From: Clostridia bacterium
Lineage (GTDB): Bacteria; Bacillota_E; SLMV01; PUMD01
Assembly (NCBI GenBank): GCA_003563755.1
Contig: PWUB01000083.1
Coordinates: forward strand, 1 to 5,136
Length of the DNA stretch: 5,136 nt
Direction: 5' to 3'
Below are positions 1 to 5,136 of the stretch, piece by piece (the first letter of the stretch is position 1; each line of letters opens with the position of its first letter). The position numbers and the translations under genes are program-made. The notes under the pieces are model-generated. The model saw nothing but the letters and a program-made list of their open reading frames with translations, was not told where the DNA came from and ran no database searches.

Positions 1-686
1 ACGCATCTGAGGGCCACCGGCCGGATGGCGGGCCCTGACAGGCCGCCGAACACATTGGCAAGAACGGGCCGTTCGGCCTCAACATCGATCACCATACCGG
101 TCAGGGTGTTTATGAGGCTGATCACATCGGCCCCGGCCTCCTGGACCGCGAGAGCTATTTCAGCAATATCCGCTACGTTGGGTGTGAGCTTGACGACAAG
201 GGGCTTCTCCGTGGTTTCCCGCACCGCCCGGACCAGTTCAGAAGCTGATTCTGGCGAGGTACCGAAGCTCATTCCTCCAGCCTTCACGTTGGGACAGCTG
301 ATGTTCACTTCGAGGGCGTCGATTCGCGGAGCCCCTGCGGCGCGTTGGGCCACCTCGACGTATTCCTGCACGGTCCGCCCCACCACGTTCAAGATCACAG
401 CGACATCCATCCCTACCAGCCGGGGCAGGTGATCGTCCAGCACTTGCTGGATTCCGGGATTCTCAAGGCCGATGGCATTGAGCATTCCGCTGGGAGTCTC
501 GGCTATCCGGGGAGGGGGATTCCCCGGCCATCGCTCCGGCGCCGTGCCCTTCAACGTCACCGCACCGAATACCTCCGGGGACAGGATCCCGCCGTAGTCG
601 AGCCCGTAACCGAAGGTTCCGGAGGCTGCCACCAGCGGGTTCTTCAGCCGCAGCGGTCCCAGTTGAACACTCAGATCGGTGCTCAC
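1..686 (-). CDS. pyrD: Dihydroorotate dehydrogenase class 1B, catalytic subunit (3' end cut by window)
   Basis: FMN subunit that oxidises dihydroorotate to orotate in the cytoplasm and passes electrons to PyrK. I translated it by hand from a GTG at 686; 228 codons are present and the frame stays open to base 1. Visible motifs are ASGTFGYG (residues 21-28, FMN phosphate region), TLKGT with Lys46, NISCPN with Cys131 as the class 1 catalytic base, VVKLTPN with Lys166, INTLTGM (192-198), and GGLSGPAIRPVALR just before the edge. Cys rather than Ser as the base, and the class 1B-like C-terminal motif, separate it from membrane class 2 enzymes. The family is about 300-310 residues, so roughly 75 are missing. 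The GTG start overlaps the pyrK stop by 4 nt (GTGA) and is preceded by GGAGGAGG about 10 nt upstream. The adjacent pyrK confirms the 1B assignment. Confidence 0.96.
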   Translation of the reverse strand, partial: MSTDLSVQLGPLRLKNPLVAASGTFGYGLDYGGILSPEVFGAVTLKGTAPERWPGNPPPRIAETPSGMLNAIGLENPGIQQVLDDHLPRLVGMDVAVILNVVGRTVQEYVEVAQRAAGAPRIDALEVNISCPNVKAGGMSFGTSPESASELVRAVRETTEKPLVVKLTPNVADIAEIALAVQEAGADVISLINTLTGMVIDVEAERPVLANVFGGLSGPAIRPVALRC

Positions 687-1504
687 TCGAAGTGCACCTC
701 CTCCAGGTCAAAGACGGGTCCGTCGTCGCACACCCTGGCGTATCTCGGGGCGTCGTCCGATGACTTCTTGCGCAGAGAGCAGCCCAGGCACGCTCCGACA
801 CCGCAGGCCATGCGCTCTTCGAAAGATCCGAAGGAGCTGATGCCCCGGGGCAGGAAAAGGCCTGCCAGGGCTGACAGCATGGGCCTGGGACCGCAGCAGT
901 ATGCTGCGGACACATCCCCGCCCTCCTGTAGGTGTCGCCTGACCTCATCGATGATGAGGCCCTGCCGTCCTACCGAGCCATCCTCCGTCGTGATCCGGGT
1001 GGAAATGGCGGAGGACTCAAAATCTTCTATCCCGAACAGCCTCGCCTCCCGGGCTGCACCCACAAACACCACCGGGGGGCATCCGGTCTCCCCCAGGCGC
1101 TTAGCCAGGAACACCAGGGGGGCGGCCCCGGTGCCGCCTGCGATGACGATGGGCTGCCCGTCACCGGCATCCTCGATCGAAAACCCGGTGCCGAGGGGAC
1201 CGAGGCAGTCCAGCCTGTCCCCCGGTACCGTGCGCACCAGCTGCTCCGATACTCTGCCTACCGGGAGGACGAACAGGTGGATCTGCCCGGTGTCAGCATC
1301 CCAGTCGCCCACGCTGAAAGGTCGCCTGAGCAGGGGATCCGTTGAGTCGCCACCGGGGATGAGCAGGTGAATGAACTGACCAGGAACGGGTCTGATGTTC
1401 CCATCAGGAGATATGATCAGGCGGTTCATCTCGCCATCGGGTGTGTTCTCGACGACGGTGGCCCGAAACAGGCACCGGTCCGACGGCCCCTGGTCCCTTA
1501 ACAT
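683..1504 (-). CDS. pyrK: Dihydroorotate dehydrogenase electron transfer subunit (FAD, [2Fe-2S])
   Basis: Iron-sulfur flavoprotein of the ferredoxin reductase superfamily that pairs with PyrD and moves electrons from the FMN subunit to NAD+. The protein is 273 aa from ATG 1504, slightly longer than the usual 250-265. It has an N-terminal beta-barrel FAD domain with RRPFSV (60-65), a nucleotide-binding domain with GGTGAAPL (123-130) and CCGPRPML (203-210), and a C-terminal [2Fe-2S] site with Cys234, Cys239, Cys242 and Cys259 (C-x4-C-x2-C-x16-C), the PyrK signature. The frame is open upstream to 1633, but that part lies inside pyrC. ATG 1504 fits because homology begins near residue 10, and ATGTTAA makes a 7-nt overlap with the pyrC stop; a GGGG lies about 8 nt upstream. 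The start could be a few codons off; the function is secure from the cysteine motif and adjacent pyrD. Confidence 0.95.
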   Translation of the reverse strand: MLRDQGPSDRCLFRATVVENTPDGEMNRLIISPDGNIRPVPGQFIHLLIPGGDSTDPLLRRPFSVGDWDADTGQIHLFVLPVGRVSEQLVRTVPGDRLDCLGPLGTGFSIEDAGDGQPIVIAGGTGAAPLVFLAKRLGETGCPPVVFVGAAREARLFGIEDFESSAISTRITTEDGSVGRQGLIIDEVRRHLQEGGDVSAAYCCGPRPMLSALAGLFLPRGISSFGSFEERMACGVGACLGCSLRKKSSDDAPRYARVCDDGPVFDLEEVHFE

Positions 1505-2799
1505 GTCAGTACCCCGCCACGGACCACGGGTTTGCCGCCCACGATGACGGTGTCCACGCGACCCGTCAGGCTCCACCCCACCAGGGGTGTGTTGCGGCCC
1601 TTTGATGCAAACTCCCGGGGGTTGACCGCCCATTCCTCGTCGGTCTTGAGGATGACCACGTCACCCGGTGATCCCTCCCTGAGGCTGCCTCCCTGCAGAG
1701 CAAAGATGGATGCGGGTGCTGAGGTCAGGGCCTCGATGAGGCGGTTGAGGGACAGCTCGCCCTTCAACACCAATCGGTCGTGCAGCAGCGAGAACGCGGT
1801 CTCAAGACCCGAGATCCCAAAATCGGCGAAGCTATATTCCCTGTCCTTATCATCGAAACTGTGAGGAGCATGGTCGGTGGCGATGACGTCAATGACGCCA
1901 TCCTTCAATGCCTCAACCAGTACCTGTCGATCTCTCTCGGTGCGCAGGGGTGGATTCACCTTCGTGTTGGTATCGTACTCGGTCTCTCTGACCAGGTCCT
2001 CGGTCAGGGTCAGATGATGCGGGGTTACCTCGCAGGTCACATCCAGGCCCTCGTCCTTGGCCCGGCGTATGAGATTCACGGACTGGGTGGCGCTGACATG
2101 GGCTATGTGCAGGTGACCGCCGAAACACCTCAGCAGCTCGAGATCCCTGGCGATCATGATGCTCTCTGCGGCGCTGGAAATGCCCGGCAGGCCCATGACC
2201 GTCGACATTCGACCCAGGTTCACGACTCCATCTCCCACGAGAGACGGATCCTCCTCGTGAACGGAGATCGGGACATCGAACATACTCGAGTACTGCAGGG
2301 CCAGCTGCATTATGCGGCCCGACTTGATGGGCAGTCCATCATCTGAGAACACGACCGCACCAGCCTCCACCATGGCACCCATCTCCGCCAGCTTACCTCC
2401 CTCGAGTCCCCTGGTGACGGCACCGGCAGGATACACCCGCACAGCTCCCCGTCTGGCGGCCGCATCCATCACGTAGCGGATTCCCGTCTCATCGTCCGGC
2501 GCAGGATCGGTGTTCGCCATGGCCACCAGTGAGGTGAAACCTCCGAGAGCGGCGGCCCGGGTACCGCTGGCGATGTCTTCCTTGTACTCTAAACCTGGCT
2601 CGCGCAGGTGAGTATGCAGATCGATGAACCCCGGAACAACTTTGCAGCCCTGGGCGTCGATGATCTCTGCCCCCTCGACCGACAGGTTATCGCTGATGGC
2701 GCCGACAACACCCTTTTCCAGGAGAACATCTCCGACGCCGTCCCTGCCTCCTTCGGGGTCAATGATGTGTCCATTCTTGATGAGCACCCGTTGCATCAT
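1498..2799 (-). CDS. pyrC: Dihydroorotase, type I
   Basis: Zinc amidohydrolase that cyclises N-carbamoyl-L-aspartate to L-dihydroorotate, the third step of UMP synthesis. The protein is 433 aa, a normal length for the roughly 420-440 aa type I enzymes and much longer than the E. coli-type (type II) ones. Metal ligands are visible in order: DLHTHLREPG (His62, His64), FSDDG (Asp153/Asp154, the type I bridging aspartate region), SVHEED (His181), LHIAHVSA (His231) and ATDHAPH (Asp309, His313). VNPPLR (281-286) is the usual substrate-loop motif. All expected catalytic residues are present. The start codon is the first of two tandem ATGs; it shares one base with the pyrB stop (TGATG), and an AGGAGG 6 nt upstream lies within the last pyrB codons. 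Type I enzymes often associate with aspartate transcarbamoylase, and the direct pyrB-pyrC coupling is consistent with that, though complex formation is inferred. Confidence 0.97.
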   Translation of the reverse strand: MMQRVLIKNGHIIDPEGGRDGVGDVLLEKGVVGAISDNLSVEGAEIIDAQGCKVVPGFIDLHTHLREPGLEYKEDIASGTRAAALGGFTSLVAMANTDPAPDDETGIRYVMDAAARRGAVRVYPAGAVTRGLEGGKLAEMGAMVEAGAVVFSDDGLPIKSGRIMQLALQYSSMFDVPISVHEEDPSLVGDGVVNLGRMSTVMGLPGISSAAESIMIARDLELLRCFGGHLHIAHVSATQSVNLIRRAKDEGLDVTCEVTPHHLTLTEDLVRETEYDTNTKVNPPLRTERDRQVLVEALKDGVIDVIATDHAPHSFDDKDREYSFADFGISGLETAFSLLHDRLVLKGELSLNRLIEALTSAPASIFALQGGSLREGSPGDVVILKTDEEWAVNPREFASKGRNTPLVGWSLTGRVDTVIVGGKPVVRGGVLTC

Positions 2800-3725
2800 C
2801 AGTTACCTCCTCCGAGCAAGAGATACAGAAGGGCCATACGAACTGCAACCCCGTTGGGTACCTGCTCCAGTATCACTGAGTTGGGGCCGTCGGCAACATC
2901 GCTGGTTATCTCCACCCCGCGGTTCATGGGACCCGGGTGCATGAGCAGGGCATCGGGCCTGGCCAGGGCCAGCCGCCGAGCGTTGATGCCGAACAGCCTG
3001 GTATACTCGCGCACGCTGGGGAAAAAGCTCTGTTCCTGCCGCTCCATCTGAATTCGGAGTACGTATACGACGTCGGCCTCCTCCACGGCCTTGTCCACGT
3101 CCCCGATGACCTCGCACCCCATTTCCTCGACGCAGGGCGGCATCAGGGTGGTCGGGCCGCACACAACGACATCGGCTCCCATCTTGCCCAGCGCCCAGAT
3201 ATTGGAGCGAGCCACGCGACTGTGGAAGACATCACCGATAATGGCCACGCGGAGCCCGTCAATGCTTCCCTTCTTTTTTCGGATCGTCTGCAGGTCCAGC
3301 AAGGCCTGCGTGGGATGCTCATGGTACCCGTCACCGGCATTGATGACACTCGAGTCGATGTTCTTTGCAAGGTAGTGGGGCGCTCCACCTGAGGGATGCC
3401 GCATGATCACGGCTTCGGGACCCATCACCTCTATGTTGCGTACCGTATCCCGGAGGGACTCGCCCTTGACCAGGCTGCTGGAGGCCTTGCTGATGCTCAC
3501 TGCACCGGCACTGAGGTACTTGCAGGCCAGGTCAAAGGAGCCCTTGGTCCTGGTACTCGCCTCGTAGAAGAGGCTCAGAACGGTGCGTCCCCTGAGGGTG
3601 GGCACCTGCTTGATGGGGCGGTCTATGATATCCCGCATGGAATCAGCGGTGTCCAGGATCAGCTCGATCTCGTCGCTGGTCATCGGCTCGATCCCGAGGA
3701 TGTGCTTCCGGTTAAGCTCGGGCAT
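2799..3725 (-). CDS. pyrB: Aspartate carbamoyltransferase catalytic subunit
   Basis: Condenses carbamoyl phosphate with L-aspartate to N-carbamoyl-L-aspartate, the committed step of pyrimidine synthesis. From ATG 3725 the protein is 308 aa, the standard catalytic-chain length. Motifs: [12 protein letters not shown] (53-64, the carbamoyl phosphate STRT loop), SSLVKGES (83-90, the 80s-loop lysine at 87), IMRHPSGG (107-114), HPTQALLD (137-144) and HPGPMNRG (263-270). The frame is open upstream to an ATG at 3776 and passes another at 3734. I prefer 3725: GGGGAG sits 9 nt before it, whereas it directly abuts the 3734 ATG, and homology begins near residue 4. This start lies 1 nt beyond the pyrR stop. 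No pyrI regulatory-chain gene is next to it, so control is expected through PyrR; a Bacillus-like unregulated trimer is inferred. Confidence 0.97.
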   Translation of the reverse strand: MPELNRKHILGIEPMTSDEIELILDTADSMRDIIDRPIKQVPTLRGRTVLSLFYEASTRTKGSFDLACKYLSAGAVSISKASSSLVKGESLRDTVRNIEVMGPEAVIMRHPSGGAPHYLAKNIDSSVINAGDGYHEHPTQALLDLQTIRKKKGSIDGLRVAIIGDVFHSRVARSNIWALGKMGADVVVCGPTTLMPPCVEEMGCEVIGDVDKAVEEADVVYVLRIQMERQEQSFFPSVREYTRLFGINARRLALARPDALLMHPGPMNRGVEITSDVADGPNSVILEQVPNGVAVRMALLYLLLGGGN

Positions 3726-3726
3726 C

Positions 3727-4317
<591 letters not shown>

Positions 4318-4491
4318 TTATCCACAGTTCACCTGCGATCGGACGCCTGAGGACCCCCGGGAGGAACGCACAAAGACAGGACGGTCCAGCTGTTGTGATC
4401 TTCGAAAGGGAAAACACTTGGTTCCTTTGGGGAGAAGGGACTCGCGGGGAGCGAGTTTTCGTGATGTGCATGTGACGGCAGCTGACTCCAA
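4318..4491 (-). CDS. Candidate 57-codon leader ORF upstream of pyrR
   Basis: A short frame begins at a TTG (4491) 12 nt after the strong GGAGG at 4504-4508 and ends at TAA 18 nt before the pyrR start, in the same phase as pyrR. The predicted peptide is basic, Ser/Arg-rich, has three cysteines (residues 8, 26 and 56) and matches no family I recognise. Its appeal is positional: the Shine-Dalgarno held in the PyrR hairpin has no other obvious target, and translation of this frame would bring ribosomes to the pyrR start. Against it: the start is a rare codon at long spacing, all three frames are fairly open here, and an overlapping frame starting at GTG 4501/4504 (too close to the SD) reads on into pyrR until 4184. 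Codon choice does not look clearly protein-like. It may be a regulatory uORF or merely an untranslated leader. Confidence 0.3.
   Translation of the reverse strand: MESAAVTCTSRKLAPRESLLPKGTKCFPFRRSQQLDRPVFVRSSRGSSGVRSQVNCG
4440..4456. other. Small perfect hairpin in the pyr leader
   Basis: ACTCGC (4440-4445) and GCGAGT (4451-4456) form a 6-bp stem with a 5-nt loop. On the minus-strand transcript it is followed by a C-rich run, not a U-tract, so it is not an intrinsic terminator for the operon. Read on the plus strand it is followed by TTTC, but no plus-strand gene needs it. It may only add structure to the leader. Confidence 0.35.
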
Positions 4492-4503
4492 ATCTTCGCA
4501 CCA

Positions 4504-4537
4504 CCTCCTTATCGATCTCACCGGATCGATTTAAAGG
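4504..4537 (-). promoter_or_regulatory. PyrR-binding hairpin that sequesters a Shine-Dalgarno
   Basis: On the minus-strand RNA, CCUUU (4537-4533) is followed by AA, then AUCGAUC (4530-4524), the hexaloop CGGUGA (4523-4518), GAUCGAU (4517-4511), AA, and GGAGG (4508-4504). The upper stem is a perfect 7 bp, the AA/AA forms a purine internal loop, and the lower stem is 5 bp including two G-U pairs. The hexaloop matches the PyrR pattern CNGNGA, and the closing C-G pair also fits known PyrR loops. The lower stem buries GGAGG of a near-perfect Shine-Dalgarno (AAGGAGGTG). PyrR binding would stabilise the fold and block the ribosome, as proposed for Mycobacterium smegmatis. The structure and loop match are seen directly; binding and regulation are inferred from the adjacent pyrR. 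Confidence 0.85.
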
Positions 4538-4542
4538 ATCCG
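4522..4542 (-). promoter_or_regulatory. Alternative hairpin competing with the PyrR site
   Basis: CGGAUC (4542-4537) can pair perfectly with GAUCCG (4527-4522) around a 9-nt loop. This uses the 5' arm and part of the loop of the PyrR hairpin, so the two folds exclude one another. In this fold GGAGG at 4504-4508 is unpaired. It could act as the derepressed conformation, similar in logic to the antiterminator in Bacillus pyr leaders, but no energy calculation was done. Confidence 0.45.
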
Positions 4543-4558
4543 TCATACTTCGATCCTG

Positions 4559-4587
4559 ACTGTACCAGAAGCAGATAGGGCTGTCAA
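4559..4587 (-). promoter_or_regulatory. Sigma-70-type promoter of the pyr operon
   Basis: On the minus strand a perfect -35 box TTGACA (4587-4582) is followed by a 17-nt spacer and the -10 box TACAGT (4564-4559, four of six consensus bases). TGG directly before the -10 supplies an extended -10 TGn element. Transcription should begin around 4551-4554, giving a leader of about 250 nt before pyrR and placing the PyrR hairpin about 15 nt from the 5' end. This is the best promoter match upstream of the operon. Confidence 0.8.
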
Positions 4588-4682
4588 TCATAGCAGCCCG
4601 CCCGTTGGGTCCGTAGTATACCCGGTCGCACCCATGTCCGTACCCGGCACCTTCATCCACAACGGCCTGAAGCTGGACAGAT

Positions 4683-4713
4683 CCCCGTTTCCACCGCGGC
4701 CTCAAACACGGGG
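4683..4713. repeat. Inverted repeat CCCCGT/ACGGGG
   Basis: CCCCGT (4683-4688) and ACGGGG (4708-4713) are perfect 6-bp complements, extendable by two A-T pairs over a one-base bulge, with a GC-rich loop. There is no U-tract on either side, so terminator function is not supported. It could be chance in a G+C-rich spacer. Confidence 0.35.
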
Positions 4714-4885
4714 TAGAGACAGTCGGAGTCGGGGTTCGTCCGTCAGGGGACAGGCGGGGATGGGGTGTTTTCCCTCATCAGCGGATGCTGGGTAGACCCC
4801 GGAGCGCGGGCGGTAAAGGGCAACAACTGCTCGGCCTCACACGCATGCACCCTAACCCCTCCCCCCGGACACTCGCTGCCATACG

Positions 4886-4953
4886 GTGCGGGCCACCAGC
4901 CCCCAGCACGAGCCACATCACCGGTAGCAGCTGACGCAGCCGGTGGCCCGTAC
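4886..4953. repeat. GC-rich inverted repeat with alternative inner stem
   Basis: CGGGCCACC (4889-4897) pairs perfectly with GGTGGCCCG (4942-4950). On the plus-strand RNA it extends outward by a G-U and two Watson-Crick pairs to 4886/4953. Inside it, CACCGG (4919-4924) can pair with CCGGTG (4940-4945), which competes for the same 3' arm. No U-run follows on either strand. It may be part of a structured RNA or the 3' end signal of the upstream gene; function unknown. Confidence 0.45.
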
Positions 4954-5007
4954 GGATGTAACCGGAGATCAAGGGTCGTGTTGTTGGTTTGAGTCGCCGA
5001 TGTGGAT

Positions 5008-5136
5008 CTAGAAGTCGTGAGTAGCCTGCTCCAGCTTCTTCTCGATCTCGGCCAGCTTCTGCTCCGCCTGCTCCAGCTTTTGCTCCAGTTCATTGACGGT
5101 CTTCGAACTCCGGTCGAGGACATCCTTTGTCTGTTC
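5008..5136 (-). CDS. C-terminal end of a coiled-coil protein (5' part beyond window)
   Basis: The frame enters at base 5136 and ends at TAG (5008-5010), giving 42 residues. It has no start codon in the window because the gene begins to the right. From about residue 16 the sequence is a run of heptads rich in Glu, Lys and Gln with Leu/Ile/Ala at core positions (for example ELEQKLEQAEQKLAEIEKKL), followed by a short tail ending HDF. This is strongly coiled-coil and soluble; no catalytic motif, membrane segment or family signature is visible, so I do not assign a function. Another frame across the same bases gives a Ser/Arg/Trp-rich sequence typical of a shadow frame. The 420-nt gap before the pyr promoter suggests it is a separate transcription unit. 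Confidence 0.75.
   Translation of the reverse strand, partial: EQTKDVLDRSSKTVNELEQKLEQAEQKLAEIEKKLEQATHDF

Larger units (their letters stand above)
4588..5007. other. Intergenic region between the coiled-coil gene and the pyr promoter
   Basis: About 420 nt without a convincing gene. Frames crossing it on either strand lack a recognisable family, a good ribosome site or protein-like composition. It holds two inverted repeats, at 4683-4713 and 4886-4953, and a lone TATACT (minus, 4620-4615) with no credible -35. I looked for tRNA T-arms, the SRP RNA core, RNase P and other common RNA motifs and saw none. No hairpin followed by a U-run on the minus strand was found to end the upstream gene. Confidence 0.6.

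Noticed and set aside
345..1370. 341-codon plus-strand open frame
   Set aside because: It runs antisense across pyrD and pyrK, both of which carry full family motifs; its product is Pro/Ser/Arg-rich with no recognisable domain. Typical shadow frame in G+C-rich DNA.
1505..1633. Upstream extension of the pyrK frame
   Set aside because: This part lies wholly inside the conserved C-terminus of pyrC and does not look like PyrK; ATG 1504 overlapping the pyrC stop is the better start.
4440..4460. Hairpin followed by TTTC on the plus strand as an intrinsic terminator
   Set aside because: There is no plus-strand gene for it to serve, the stem is only 6 bp, and on the operon strand it lacks a U-tract.
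4615..4620. TATACT as a second minus-strand -10 box
   Set aside because: Good -10 match, but the hexamers 16-18 nt upstream do not resemble TTGACA; the promoter at 4559-4587 is clearly better.
4743..5123. 126-codon minus-strand frame over the coiled-coil gene end and spacer
   Set aside because: Its first part is the +1 shadow of the coiled-coil repeats (Ser/Arg/Trp-rich) and the rest is low-quality Pro/Gly-rich sequence without a family.

Overview
The window carries a compact de novo pyrimidine (UMP) biosynthesis operon read entirely on the minus strand. From right to left it runs: a promoter near 4559-4587, a roughly 250-nt leader with a PyrR-binding hairpin, pyrR, pyrB, pyrC, pyrK and the first three quarters of pyrD, which is cut by the left edge. 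All gene junctions overlap or nearly touch (pyrR/pyrB 1-nt gap, pyrB/pyrC 1-nt overlap, pyrC/pyrK 7-nt overlap, pyrK/pyrD 4-nt overlap), so this is one translationally coupled transcription unit.

Together the enzymes turn carbamoyl phosphate plus aspartate into carbamoyl aspartate (PyrB), then dihydroorotate (PyrC), then orotate through the NAD-linked heterotetrameric dihydroorotate dehydrogenase (PyrD class 1B plus the FAD/[2Fe-2S] subunit PyrK). PyrR, the uracil-sensing regulator, is the first gene. No carAB lies between pyrC and pyrK, where Bacillus-type operons carry it. pyrF and pyrE are not visible and could lie beyond the left edge.

The most informative non-coding part is the leader (about 4300-4552). 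Just downstream of a good sigma-70-type extended -10 promoter is a hairpin whose hexaloop fits the PyrR recognition pattern CNGNGA. Its lower stem pairs directly with a strong Shine-Dalgarno sequence. That layout points to PyrR-dependent translational repression, as known from mycobacteria, rather than Bacillus-style attenuation. The ribosome site it controls is about 200 nt upstream of pyrR and appears to serve a short leader ORF, and a competing hairpin that would free the site can be drawn.

Right of the promoter, 4588-5007 is a gene-poor intergenic stretch with some GC-rich inverted repeats. At the right edge (5008-5136) is the C-terminal end of an unrelated minus-strand gene encoding a charged coiled coil.

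The organism is probably a G+C-rich bacterium. PyrR, the PyrK/PyrD-1B enzyme and the SD-rich genes with GTG starts suggest a Gram-positive-type lineage, either anaerobic Actinobacteriota or high-GC Bacillota. This is inference from gene content, not a firm placement.
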